Below are positions 1 to 11,989 of a stretch of DNA of 64,000 nucleotides, in pieces. The translations under genes and the position numbers were made by a program. Under the pieces are notes generated by a model that had not been told where the DNA came from, ran no database searches, and worked only from the letters and a program-made list of their open reading frames with translations. The number at the start of each line of letters is the position of its first letter. The stretch's first letter is position 1. Location: positions 87,629,642-87,693,641 of the forward strand of contig OU015498.1 of NCBI GenBank assembly GCA_907164885.2, in the 5' to 3' direction. The DNA is from Dolomedes plantarius. Its lineage: Eukaryota > Arthropoda > Arachnida > Araneae > Dolomedidae.

Positions 1-105
1 TTTTTTAGAGAATTATGATAAAACTAATCTCAATTCTATACATCGAAATTTCTATATATCGAATTTTTTTCCTGCAATTTGCTACTTCGATATATGGAGG
101 TTCGA

Positions 106-108
<3 letters not shown>

Positions 109-203
<95 letters not shown>

Positions 204-212
204 ATATATATA
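109..212. repeat. (TA)n microsatellite
   Basis: An almost pure TA dinucleotide array that directly abuts the 3' end of the - strand Helitron. Open frames across it, rich in Tyr and Ile, are artefacts of the repeat. Confidence 0.95.
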
Positions 213-419
213 CTAGCTGTTTACCCGGCGTTGTCCGGGTATTTATTTATCCCAATTTTTTATTACACAGGAAAACGAATGAATTCTACTTATAGTGTAA
301 AATCTAAGTAATTTTATTTACAGGTATTTAAAAGTATATATATACAGTATATAAATTATAAACTAAAATTACAAACTCATTATGATATTAATTTAACCTA
401 AAACTTGATTAAAACCAAC

Positions 420-1067
420 ATTTTTAGTTTTCCCTCCTGAAGCAAGAAAAGATAAATTCTTGGGTGAAGCCATCCTTCAGCAAGAAGCCTAAAGTTGTCC
501 GTGAGAGAAACATGGCGATCTCAGATCCATTCCGCAGTACTTAATAGACTGTCCCTGTGACTTGTTGATTGTGATCAACAACACGTCTCAATGGAAATTG
601 CACTGGAAATTGCAATTTTTTACAGTTAAAAGGGAGATTCGTCGGAATGAGTGGTATCCGCGGGAAAAAAATGTTTCACCCACTCCCTTTCCTGTTAGGA
701 TTGTCGCTTCAATAATATTGCCCAGCATTTTTACACACAGTTTTGTGCCGTTGCAAAGTTTTGGCGGGTCGAGGTTCCGTTGCAAAATAATTGGAGATCC
801 AACTTTAAGAAAAAGACGATGTGGTGGCAACCCAGCCGGATCAAATGAGTTTAGGAACTCTGTTGGGAAATTGACGATCTCATCGGTATATATTACGGTA
901 TCGATAGATTTGTATTCAGTGACTATGCCTGGTAACAAGGAAAACAATCGATTGTTTATTTCTTGTACATCTTCATTTTTAGCAGCAAGCATGGCCCTCT
1001 CTCGCAACCACTTCAAATTGGGATAGTTTTGGAAAACAGCCGGATAGACCGCATCTATAAGCTTCAT
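420..1067 (-). pseudogene. Helitron PIF1-like helicase, C-terminal remnant
   Basis: The main open part runs from 1067 to 588. It contains NEDVQEINNRLFSLLPG, then a YKSIDT-like segment, FPTEFLNSFDPAGLPPH, LKVGSPIILQRNLDPPKL and a CNGT motif. These are hallmarks of the C-terminal part of Helitron helicases. The frame is then lost, but 588-420 still carries, in other frames, the [13 protein letters not shown] helicase motif, a CFSHGQL segment and a KTKNVGF-like tail. The gene is therefore broken by frameshifts and stops near its C-terminus and lacks the Walker A/B half. It belongs to the same Helitron as the reading frame at 3131-4414. Family assignment is from recalled motifs and looks secure; no function is expected. 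Confidence 0.85.
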
Positions 1068-1159
1068 AAATATGTCATCAACTCCCTGGCTAAATTATGT
1101 TTTCAGAGCCTTTTTCTATTTTCAATATGTAGTTGTAATTAGCTATCCCAAAATTGGGG

Positions 1160-2275
1160 AATTTTTTTAATTCATGCTCTAATAAAAACAAGAAATTGTA
1201 TCAAATGATAAAAATTTTGAGACAGGTTTTAGGTTAAAAATTTCTTGAAAAAACATTGATTAGTTAAGAAGATATCCTGCGCGATGTGCTACAAAATCAC
1301 ATACAGAGAAAAACAGGTTTAATTTTTTTACGGCAACTTACATAAAATGTAATGAAATAAATAAACGAAATACAATATAAATAATTATACCTACTATTGT
1401 GGGAAAGAAAACCAGTGATGTAGCGAGCATAACTGGAGCCCGAGGTATGATACCTTTATGGCCCCCCCCCCCCCCCCCATCGGAAAGACATATAGTAATA
1501 CAATATATAGAATTAGTTATTTTGGGACCATTGGCACCCCACTGCGAGTGGCGCCCGGAGCATGAGAGACACCCTTGCCCCCCCTCATACTACGTAAAAT
1601 ATTAATCCATGCCCAAATAAAAACAACATATTGTAGGAAAGGATAAACATTTTGGTATAGGTTTTAGGTTAAAAATTTCATGAAAAAATATTAATTTGTT
1701 AAGAAGATATCCTGCAATGCTACAATATCACATGAAAAAAAACGCGTTTAAAATTTTTACGGCAACTTAGACAAAATATAATGAAATAAATATAGGAAAT
1801 ACAATATAAATAACTATACCTATAATCGTGGGAAAAAAATACTTTAATGCACGCCCTTATAAAAACAACATATTGTAGGAAAGGATAAACATTTTGGTAT
1901 AGGTTTTAGGTTAAAAATTTCATGAAAAAATATTAATTTGTTAAGAAGATATCCTGCAATGCTACAATATCACATATGGAGAAAAACGCGTTTACAATTT
2001 TTACGGCAACTTAGACAAATATAATTAAATAAATATAGGAAATACAATATAAATAATTTTACCTACAATTGTGGGAAAAAATTATTTTAATGCATGCTGC
2101 AATAAAAACAACATTTTGTAGGAAATGATAAAAAATTTGGTATAGGTTTTTGGTTAAAAATTGCATGAAAAGTATTAATTAGTTAAGGTGATATCTTGCG
2201 TGGCGTACGGCAACTTAGGAAAAATAAAATGAAACAAATATATGAAATACAATACAAATAATTATGGCAACATAA
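1160..2275. repeat. Tandem repeat, about 240-bp unit, four copies
   Basis: Four diverged direct repeats lie end to end. Each contains 'AGGTTTTAGGTTAAAAATT', 'AAGAAGATATCCTGC', 'TTTTTACGGCAACTTA' and 'GAAATACAATATAAATAA'. Copies start near 1165, 1605, 1845 and 2086. The last is truncated, and the first two are separated by a GC-rich insert. The array sits in the middle of the Helitron where Rep coding would be expected. Confidence 0.85.
1413..1596. mobile_element. GC-rich insert, possible degenerate hAT MITE
   Basis: A block with a C-run separates repeat copies 1 and 2. It starts CAGTGATGTAGCGAG. Near its right end it has GGCGCCCGGAGCA and finishes CATACTACG. This loosely resembles the CAGNGGCGTAGCTA termini of the hAT elements at 44954 and 47675. 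I could not find a clean 8-bp target duplication, so the assignment is tentative. Confidence 0.35.
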
Positions 2276-2799
2276 AGAATTATAAAATATTTATCATAAC
2301 TTTCTTTAAATTGTATGCTGTATGTAGTATAAGAACAAATCAACATTTTCAGTTTTAACAGAAACAAATGTGTAAAAAGAATATTATTTACCTATGTTTT
2401 GTTAATACGAGCACGCTGTAAAAGTAGGAACTCAGAGTTGAAAAAAACTTTTCCCGATTTTTTTCGCGTTCAAATAAATCCTGCGAAGACAAGCAATTCA
2501 GCGTTTGGTTTGGTCTCTCACGTCCGGTCGTAAAATTCACCCCTGTAGCAAAGTGCATATATACCTCTAATTATATTTAACAACCTCTCAATGTCCTTGG
2601 CCCCACCAGGAATATTTTCCCAAACTATGTAAATGTGTGTCTAATTATTATTTTTTTTTTTTTTTGCATTAGCGGTACTCAAAGCCCATATGGTCCGGAT
2701 ACAGTTGTAGCGGTCCATCTTAAACTTTAAAGAAGATCTCTCAGGCGGAATCATCAGTGACCGGAAGTGGCTAAACAAAGTGGAAACGGGAATTCGTGA

Positions 2800-3130
2800 A
2801 AAAAATTGATTGAGGAGTACTGTCCAAGATGCTCAGGGCTGTAAATAAGACCAAAAATAGAAACTAAGTCACTAGATACTTAACAAGTCTCACAATACAT
2901 GATTGTTTCCCACCTAGGTTTTTCCCGTATACTCTGTGTCCAGTGTCCTCCGAATATTTTTGTAATATAATATTTGTCCATGTGATATAATTTTTGTCCT
3001 CCGAATATATTGTCTTGTCTTCTTTCTTTATGCTTTCACCGCCCCCCAAATGTCACCAGAGGCGCTACCGCCCCCCTGGATCCTTCCAGCGCCCCCCGGG
3101 GGGCGGTATCGCCCACTTTGGGAATCCCTG
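2800..3130 (-). mobile_element. hAT terminal fragment (same family as 9610-15745)
   Basis: Read on the - strand, the sequence starts CAGGGATTCCCAAAGTGGGC and continues through a GGGGCGGT-rich stretch, 'GAAGCATAAAG'-like sequence, 'GGACACTGGACACAG' and 'CTGAGCATCTTGGACAGTAC'. It parallels the left end of the hAT at 9610-9900 step by step. It interrupts the Helitron OTU reading frame after '...QSDPRRYNG'. The opposite terminus was not found near 2640, so the copy looks truncated. Confidence 0.75.
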
Positions 3131-4414
3131 GGATAGACCATTATATCGACGTGGGTCAGATTGGGTTTCATGGTAAAAACGCATCACTAAATTTATTTCT
3201 GGTTGATTTTGCTTTATTGCTAATTGTTTTTCTTCATTAAGCTTTTCTTGCATTGTCTTGTATGATCGAATGTAAGGATTGCACATCTGTAGTTGCTGGT
3301 TCAATATATTAAGAACATCTTCTCTCAAGTTACTGTTAGAAGGATGTTTTAACCTAATTTTATTTGCCTCGGAAAAATTTAAAATGTATAATTGCCCATA
3401 AGAACTATTATTTAAATTTTCAGGATTAAGAGAGGAAATTCTGTGATGAACCATACCAAGGATTTTAAAACAATACGGCCCGTTTCCAGGGGACATTTTG
3501 ACATCTGCACCAAACGAAACAAATGATAAAGCATTATTATACTGACGAATATTTGCTCTGAAATTTTTGGATTTATCAGTACTACCAATGTACAATTGTT
3601 TTATTTCATCAGGGATATCAGAATAAGGTAAACTGATTTTTCCTACAGAACAACAAAGAGTAAAGTTTCCTGATGAATTCTTTTCACACAAAAAATGAAG
3701 TGCATGGCAATGTTCACATGTATAAGAAAGGGTACCGATATTAGGAGAAGGAAAATCAGAACTGGAATCACTGAGCACAGCACATTTATAATGTGCATCA
3801 AATGAACGGTTATTTCGAGTTTGTTTGGTTGCTGATTCCGTACGACATACACGTTTCGCTGTTATTTCTCTACGTCCAGTTAATGTCTTTTTCTTCATAT
3901 ATTTTTTCATCCTAGATGGTCTCACAGCAACTGGAGAGTGCTGTAACAGATCGAAATGTCCACCATCATAACTTCCTGAAAACAGCAGATTGCACACAAT
4001 ATTCCCGGTGCCGAAATCAACAGTTCGGTTACTGTTTTCATAGTGCACCCTGAACAAATAGTCCGAAAACAAATGGCTTATGCATGTTAATTCCACACTT
4101 CCAGCATATTCTCCATCTGCTGAAAGAAATTCTTTATAATCTTCAGCGCTCGACATATCCACAACAAAATTATGATAAAAGTCCCACTCGTTAACTATTT
4201 TAGTAACAGTGTATAACCTAATTTCACGATGTGTGTCTTCTGTATTATAAATGCAGTGCAAAAAAGCGCGAAATAAACAATTTCCATCAGCTTTTATATT
4301 ATATTTCATAAATATAATTATCATAAAATTAAAAATGGCACAGAGAGAGATAGAGACACTCCTCGGATAAACGTGTTTAAGGGAATAAACGTGTATATCA
4401 TTAAAACATGTCAC
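3131..4414 (-). pseudogene. Helitron protein: OTU cysteine-protease domain plus helicase-like N-region
   Basis: About 425 uninterrupted codons precede a hAT insertion that supplies the last codons and stop. Near residues 41-150 is an OTU-type deubiquitinase-like domain. It has a KADGNCLFRAF catalytic block (Asp and Cys) and a distal GSYDGGHFDLL block (catalytic His). Further on are CEHCHALHFLCEK, FTLCCSVGKISLP, a NIRQYNNALSFVSFG segment, GPYCFKILGMVHHRI and a QLYILN block. These are typical of the region upstream of the Rep nuclease in Helitron proteins. Translation could start at the first Met or at an internal Met just before the OTU block. The protein stops at the hAT junction after '...QSDPRRYNG'. 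Upstream it runs almost to the 5' end of the Helitron at 4653. OTU modules are known in some Helitrons; the role here is inferred. Confidence 0.85.
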
Positions 4415-4738
4415 TGAGCATGCGCAGAAATTGAGTATCTAAAGCCAGATTTAAACATGCCACTGAGCATGCGCAGAAATCAATTTTCAATTGTAAATTA
4501 TCACTAATTAATAGAAATTTCGGTTACAAAAACCAAATTCGACAAATCTACATATTGCAATCTTTCGTTTAAGACCAAAATGAAGTAAATTGGTGCTGTA
4601 GTTTTCTCTCACGGACTGCCCAAAAAGTCGGCTTAGCAACTTAAATATATAGATAAGTGATTTTCAACGTAACTTCTCCGTTAACTGATTAGCAATCTCA
4701 TTTTGTCATGGATTTCGAATTATAAAGTAGACCATGTT

Positions 4739-4788
4739 CTCTCATCAGTTTCTGTCATTTTTTAAAAAATGAGAGAAACTGATGAGAA
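4739..4788. repeat. Near-perfect inverted repeat (about 25-bp arms, no spacer)
   Basis: CTCTCATCAGTTTCTGTCAT plus T-run is followed immediately by its reverse complement, A-run plus TGAGAGAAACTGATGAGA. There is one internal mismatch. The centre is between 4763 and 4764, in a T6/A6 switch. It lies just outside the 5' end of the Helitron. Confidence 0.9.
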
Positions 4789-5526
4789 ATTTTCTGTTAT
4801 TCAGACAATATTTGGTATAAAAGGGTTAAAACAAAGAATTTTTGCAGGAATTAAAGTTAGCAATTTTCTCTGCCAGTCAAGTTAATCCTCTTATTTAAGT
4901 TCTTTAAGAAGACTGGAAATGATAGAATACTTTTACTGCTGAACATAAGGGTTGACCACAGTGTGAGCGAGTAAAAAGCACCCCCTCCCCCCCCCCCCCC
5001 AATCCCCAACTCTAAACTTATATTACTCATTCAACAAATTTTTTATTTTTAAAAAAATCTCGTGCTGCATACAGCAGTGTGAAATGGCCTTCTGTATTGC
5101 AAAAACATTTTCATCCAAAGATAACCTATTCTAAAATGTTAAGTGAAATTGTAGAGTTCAAACAATGGGTATTCCTACCATTATTCTCCTTTTATTTAGC
5201 GTCGGCAGATCTGAAAAATTTTGAAGAAATAGATGTGTTCAATGAAATAATTATGTTCATAATTATGTATTCAATGAAATAATTATGTATGCTAGATCCA
5301 TTGGTGAAATTTCATGTAGCCGCCTCAGGGTTTTTTTACCTTGGTGAGCCCAAATATTGAAAAATAGGAAAACTTTTTATTTATTTCTACTTTTTAACTA
5401 GGATCACAAACTAGGATCACAAACTATTTTAACTAGGACACTTTTTAACTAGGAAACGATTTTTTGTCATGATTTTTATGTTGTTGCTACTGAGATGGAG
5501 ACAGAGCAAGTAAATGAAGAAAAAAA

Positions 5527-5585
<59 letters not shown>

Positions 5586-6798
5586 GACTACAACAACTGA
5601 TCAATTTGGGTAATACTGTAGATAGCAAAATCAACAAATATTTTGTAAAAAGTTGAAATTTTCGTTTTTATTATTGATTATTTATTGATTCAACTTATAG
5701 TACAAGTCGTCAGAATGACAAATGGTTTTGTTGAGTTATACTAAGCGCGCTTTCATTGATCATAGTTATAAGTGTTCCAAGCATGAAAATCGTATAGAGG
5801 AAATTTGCTTACTTTACTAATTGATGAAGTTGTCTTCTTATGATGTAGAAACATGACTATATCTTTGTGTGTGTGTGTGTATCTGAGACAGGGGTGCCAA
5901 ATTTTTTGCTCGCATTAGGCGCCAATCAACTACATACGACCCTGTGTTCTCATCGAGATTGGACGTTAAGTGATATGACTCTAAAATCAATCCAGTAACA
6001 ATTGTCCTCCAATATAAACAAAAATATTAATTCAAATTTTGTGTTTATATCGATAAATAACAATAAATGTCCTTGAAAAAATTAGTAAAGCACACTTGTT
6101 CACTCTTTAGTGATTTCTCTCTCTTGGTATTTCCTACATCAGCGTAGCGAAACATTTGTCATTGCTTTACAACGTTTTATAGTGCTGCCATCTAGTATTG
6201 AAACTAATTCAAAATGAAAGCCCAGCTACAACGCAAAAACTAATACCGCCAGCATCAGTTGTTCCAGCAATACATAATAAAAAATTGTGTGTTTCAGCTT
6301 AGCTACTACAAACACAAAAATTTCGAGGGAATACGACTCCTTACAGCGCATGGATAAGTAAGAGAGTAGCGCATGTCAGAGAGTTCAAAGAAAATCAGTA
6401 CAATAACACGTAAAAGAGAGAAGTATCACTAAAAGTTATCTGTTTTTGGAGATTCCATATACACAGTGGCAAACAAGTTAAACTGCAAAGAACTTTGGAA
6501 GCAATATAAGAGTACAAATAACTCTACAAAGAAAGCTAACTTAATACTAAAACTCAATATCAAAAAAATTCATTTATAAAAGCTATAATTGAAAAAAAAA
6601 AGGAAAAAAAAAAGAAATATTCGTACCTCAAATCTGTGAAAAATAAAGCTTCTTGCTAATGTGATTCAATAACTTAATAGATTCTTATCAAATAATAAGT
6701 TTCAAATTGATTAATACCAGGTAGACTTTTATTATCACACACTAATATACAACCGTCACCTACTTTCTCAAAAATAAGGCTGCTTCTTAATCTCAAAA
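4789..6798. other. Gene-free stretch with simple repeats
   Basis: No coding region is supportable. It contains a C-run near 4982-5000, a short 'ACTAGGATCACAAACTAGG' repetition near 5398-5455, a TA array at 5530-5582, a (GT)n run near 5866-5880 and a purine-rich A-tract near 6590-6625. Confidence 0.6.
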
Positions 6799-6800
6799 TA

Positions 6801-8179
6801 CACTGCTGGCCATTAAAATTGGAAAATCAGGAATAACAAAACTGTACTTATCGTACGTATACAGCATAGTAGGAAGAAAACATGATTAAATTTGTAAACA
6901 ATTTGGGGGTATACAGGATCCGAAATTAGTACACACAGCTGCCGTCTCTGGAATCTAAAACGGCTCTAACCCGAATAGAGATCGAGTCGAACTGGGCTTT
7001 ACAGATACGGACAAGTCATTCCATACTGCTTCAAGTCTAGGACCCAATTCCTCAATCGTAATGGCTAGAGAACGGTGGCGACCCAATCTCTCAGCAACCC
7101 ATGACCAGATATTTTCAATGGGTGAGAGATCTGGAGAACGTGCTGGCCAGGTCGAACACCCTCTGTGTCGAGGTAGGTCAGGACAAGACGGGCAACATGC
7201 GGTCTTGCGTTATCTTGTTGAAAGATGGCGTCTCCGAGGCCTCGAAGATAGGGCAAAGCTACCGGCCTTAAAATCTGAGAAATGTAACTCTGGCTGTTCA
7301 CATTTCCGACGACGCGAACAAGAGGCGTTCGTGTAGTGTACCCAATCGCTGCCCATACCAACACACTATGTGCACGGCCCGTATGACGATATCGAATGCA
7401 GGCGGGCCACGTGCGTCCTCCTCGGGGCCTCCAGTCACAGATACGTCCCTCATGATGGTGCACGCAGAACCGGGACTCGTCTGAAAAGACGACGTGGTGC
7501 CACTCCTGTATCCAGTTTTGCCGTTGGGCGGTCATTGTAGCCGCGCGTCTCTATGCTTCAGTGTCAAGGAAAGCCGCAATAGTGGTTGCTGTGCAGACAG
7601 TCCGTGCTGCTCCGAACGTCGTCGCACTGTCCGTGCGGATACTTGTAGTGCTGCAAACAAGCCCATTTCCTAGGTACGTTATGTGGCTGTACGATCCTGC
7701 AATGCCGACCTGACAACATGTCTGTCCTCTCGGGCGTTAGTGGCGGGATGCCGTTGAGATCCTGCATGGCGTTCAGTATGACCCTCCTGAACTCATCGAT
7801 TCCATATTCGCATGACAGTCGTTGGATTCCGACCAATGAGAGTAGCAATATCGCGGAATGATAAACCGCACTCTTGATAGGCCACGGTCCTGCCGCTATC
7901 GAATTCCGACACGTGCTGGTAGCCGTTTCTCCTTCTTATACTAGGCATAACACAATCTCCTCACAACCAACCAACATTCAAATGCAATTTCCGAATGAGA
8001 AACCCGCTACGTAAAGTTCCTGTTATACAGAGCTTGAGATGGCGTTTCTCCCTCCTGCGTCATTCTATTGCGCTTAAATACTAATCATTTGCATATCCCA
8101 GTATTTTCTTCCTTTCATTCAAATTTGACGTTTGTATCATCCCTTCTTCATGGTGTTGAAATTTTAATGGCCAGCAATG
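6801..8179 (-). mobile_element. Tc1/mariner element, copy A
   Basis: The left end starts CACTGCTGGCCATTAAAATT after a TA. The right end finishes GGCCAGCAATG with ATTTTAATGGCC before it, giving matching terminal inverted repeats. The expected TA on the right has been lost. The transposase is on the - strand. Copy B at 59294-61259 is homologous over its whole length in the opposite orientation. Confidence 0.9.
7065..7948 (-). pseudogene. Tc1-type transposase (copy A), frameshifted
   Basis: This would catalyse cut-and-paste transposition at TA sites. The probable start is the ATG at 7948-7946, followed by a helix-turn-helix N-terminus containing a SFRDIATLIGR-like segment. A first open block lies at 7848-7564 and a second at 7535-7065. 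The second holds the DDE core: HHVVFSDESRF (first Asp), VWAAIGYTTRTPLV, and FQQDNARPHVA (second Asp). The expected downstream SPDLSPIE block with the third acidic residue is degraded. Tc1 transposases are usually about 340 residues. Frame breaks between the blocks make it non-functional as it stands. Confidence 0.85.
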
Positions 8180-9609
8180 GAAAGTGATTACTTGTAGATT
8201 AGAAATTTATTAATTTTAAGCTAGCGGTAGTTGCATAAGAACTTGAATTATATCTTCCAATGACAAATTGGTATATATAAAGATTTTTTTAATGAAACTT
8301 ATTAACTGTTATATTTCGAAATTCAAAGTGTCTAGATTCCAGTTTAAGCTTTTTTTAGTTATTAGCTGCTTCATCTACGTATATTAGAAGAAACTGCTTT
8401 AGTATAGAATTTGTATGTGTATTAAAGATATTAAAATTTCACAATTGCATTGTTATAAAATTTGTGGGACGCCTTAATTTCTGGAAGAGTTTTTTCCGAT
8501 ATTGAAAGCTTCAGAAGAATGGGAATATGTAACATCTTGACTATAAAAAAATTATACAGTTTTATTTATTGAATCAGGTATAAGAAGCTCCATTATACGG
8601 TAGCAAGAGAAGTCTAGGAATCTTAGAAAATTATATATTACATTGTCAAAATTAAAAGTTTCTCTCTATGTCCTCGGAATGAGAAATTTAAAAATTATTT
8701 AAAATTTAATTAATGAAAAAAAGGGTTTATATCTATAACATATAATAAATGGAGGTAAACCTCTATCTGCCGTTACACACGTGTCGCTAGGATTATCAAG
8801 AGTTCATCTGCAACTGGATCCCAGACGCTGATTTCAGCTACCGATAACAGGACAACGATAAGTGTTTACATATTTTGTCCATTATCTGCTAATAAACACA
8901 TGATCATTTTTTATGACAGACGTTGAAATTGTTTTATAATAAAAATAAACATGTCTGGATTAACTCTTGTGTGTTATTATTGCAATATTTTTATCTGACT
9001 AAAAAATAGCTAACAAAATATTTCTTTCTCCAAAATATTTCTTTTACAGAAATTTGTCTAGCATTTTGATTTTCGGAACAACTGATCTAAGTCATGACAC
9101 TAATCATGGAATCTCAAATCAGGTGTACTTAAAATTATACTTCATTTTACGGATATGTAATTATATTTACAAATCCGTAAGATGAAGTATATTTTTGAAA
9201 ATTTAGATGAAATATAGTAAAAATAAAATTTTCATTTCCAAAAGGACAAATAATGAAAATGTACGAAAACTGCTCTTACTAATTATTAATGGAATTTTGC
9301 CATGGGTATTAAATATTTTTATTAACTTTTAGCTTCGGAGATGATTTATAAAACTTACGTATCGCGAGATAGCACAAAATACTCTTTATTTGATAAACAT
9401 TATCTTAGATTTTCCTTAAATATAAGTGGTAATTTGAGCTCTTTTTGGGGCGATGCAATATGAGAATACAATAAGGGGGTGTTAAACTACGTTATTTTTT
9501 GTCCCCTATTTATACAATAAATAATAACCTTCCTTCACCGTAAATGGCCCAGGACTATCTATAGGTACACAAACATTATTCACTATTTTATGTCTCCGAA
9601 AGCCTAAAT
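8180..9609. other. Gene-free stretch
   Basis: AT-rich sequence with no coding region, recognisable repeat end or RNA gene that I can support. Confidence 0.5.
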
Positions 9610-11031
9610 CAGGGTTTCCCAAAGTGGGTGATACCGCCCCACATGTGGCAGTTGTTTTATAGTCTCGGGTGCCAATGGGGTGCGGTGGAAGAAAATAGGT
9701 GGGCAATGGAAGCATAAAGAAAAAAGAAGTGAAAATTCTGAAACATATGAAAGACACTGGACACAGGGGTTAAGGGAAAAACCTTAGGCGAAAATCAATT
9801 GTGTATTATGAAATTTGTAAAGTGTCCGGTGACATAATTTTATAGTTTGACCATTTTAATAGCTCTGAGAATCTTGGGCAGTACCCCTCATTTCATATGT
9901 TGTAAATCTCGTATAGATTTTCTTCCTGCCATTGTATTAAACCATCATCAATCGACAGAAAGAGACACCTGATCGAGCATTGACAGCACTTTTTGGGGCA
10001 AGTGTCGATATTTGGCGAGGAGTGGGGGATGATTGGAGACAATCTCCTCCTCAATCCATTCTAGGCTTTGCCAGGGCAAGGGGATGAGATTCCGTTGATC
10101 CTCACTTGTATCCCTTTCTAGCCCTTCTGGAAAAATAACCTATCTTCTCAAGTGACTGCTCGTTGAGCGATCATCTTTGAAGGAGACCTTAGTTTTTTTG
10201 TTTGTTTTTTCCCGGTTGCATTTCGGCGAAGTGGATTGCTTCAGTATTCTGATAAAGCTAAGTAATTAATATAAATTTTTGTCGGTTCAGAAATCTGGAC
10301 AAATTTAAATTTTATGAACATTTTCGTTTTCCTCTTTTTATCTACAGTTATTTGCTATAAATTTTAGTTTGTATGAACTGACAAAAGTATTTTTTATCAT
10401 AGCTTTGTCGTAGTCTGTGGCTCTTTGCCCAGTGAACAAGAAAAAATCCAAAGTTTTGAGGCGATAGAGCTTATATTACCTGTTTTATTCAAAGAATGAT
10501 AGATAGGTATTTTTTTTTAACTCAGATACCGTAGAAAAGTTTTTAGATAGATTTGTCTACAGTCATATGAGTTGACCCTTTTACATATAAGCATGCAGCA
10601 TAATGTCGACAAATTTTTAAATTATTAGACCTTGGCCCCTTAGCCGACCAATTATCACGTGTCAAGTGATTATTATTTCTTTTAACATAAACTGAAATTA
10701 ACTATAAAAAACATTAATTTATTTTGTGTTAGTGAGTCATTCTATGGCATAAAGATAAAAATTAATTACCATAAAACAATTGTCTTAATAAACATGTAGA
10801 AGTTAAGAGCACTCTTTCAGTAGTAATTATATTAATATGTACATAATTTGTTGTAATTATAATTATGTGTACATAAATGAGTTCCAAAATACTTTTGAGA
10901 CATTATCATGCGAGACCTTCAATTTATGTAAAATACTACGTTATTTTCAAATATATATATGATATGCTGTTCTCTTTAATATTATAGTAAATGCTATAAC
11001 AGTCTACCATTAACAGACAAATCTATATATA

Positions 11032-11819
11032 TATAACAGTTCCGTCACTGACTGACTGACTGACTGACTGACATACAAGACACAGACCTAACCGCTGGAC
11101 CCAAAGGGTTGAAATTTTGCATGGCGATTCTTCTTATAGTGTAGGGGTGCACTAAGAAAGATTTTTGAAAAATTCTTCTTAGATTTTTTTAAATTAAATT
11201 TTTAAGCTGTTTTTGTAACTTTTTTTAAGTTTGCATTTAAAATAATAATTTGAGGGTTATAAAATTTATATCACGAGAAAGATCATAAAAATTCCTTTAA
11301 AATGAAATCTTTTTCGAATCTTTATCTCCATTTCTGATTTTTGGTGAAATTTTAAAGCTTAATTTTTATAATTTAATTTATTAAATGCTTATCACGTGAT
11401 TTCTTTTTCTGGTACTTTAATTTAATTTATCGTCACGTTCATAGCAACGAAATAGACAAAAACATATTTTTTTTTCTTGCTAATGTGGCAGACAATTGGA
11501 AATTATCCAAAAAAAATATTAAAATGCAGTAAAATATATGTTCCTCAAACTGTACTGTATTAACTGTACTATATTCTTTAGTATGTTCTATTAGATTTAA
11601 TTTGAATATTTTCTTCTACATTATTTCTATAAAATTACACATCTATAAAAATATCCGTTACGATTTTTTTATAAATATATTTTTTCGTTTTTCAATTGCA
11701 TACATTGATCACTGTATTTATTATAAATATATTTAAGCATATTTTTAGCATAATTGCAAACATTGACCGTTGTATTTAATTTGAATGTACTCCGTAGCAA
11801 AGTACGGGTTTTCAGCTAG
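11032..11819 (+). mobile_element. Non-autonomous Helitron, family 1
   Basis: It starts with TCTATATATATATAACAG after A, then a run of CTGACTGACTGA, then 'CCGCTGGACCCAAAGGG' and 'TTGAAATTTTGCATGGCG'. It ends with a hairpin (CCGTA-6 nt-TACGG), GTTTTCAG and CTAG before T. There is no coding sequence. The same family occurs at 31157-35245 and 35252-36009. Confidence 0.88.
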
Positions 11820-11989
11820 TATTTATATAAGGTTTGATTGTAACTCGATTTAAATTCTTCATTTTAACACAATTAACAGAATAGTAGTTTCGAATGTATT
11901 AGCTGAACACTAACATCGTCAGCGATTAGTTGCTAAAAATCTGCTTGAACTCTCACATAGGTCATTACAGCATATTTGTTAAGTAATCA

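Larger units (their letters stand above)
213..4653 (-). mobile_element. Helitron, autonomous-type, decayed
   Basis: Read on the - strand, the element begins with TC at 4653 (TCTATATATTTAAG) after a host A. It ends with CTAG at 216-213 followed by a host T. This is the TC...CTRR structure and A/T target of Helitrons. Just before the end is a hairpin with stem CCCGG/CCGGG and a 6-nt loop. Inside are an OTU/Helitron-helicase-like reading frame at the 5' side and a PIF1-type helicase C-terminus at the 3' side. The central Rep nuclease motifs and helicase N-terminus are missing. Their place is taken by a ~240-bp tandem repeat and a hAT end. The 3' end closely matches 15200-15388. Confidence 0.85.

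Noticed and set aside
15..311. Open frames made of Tyr-Ile repeats (also near 33346, 35023, 40102, 46514)
   Set aside because: They are translations of TA microsatellites.
562..1026. + strand 154-codon open frame
   Set aside because: It is the opposite-strand shadow of the Helitron helicase fragment, which has recognisable family motifs.
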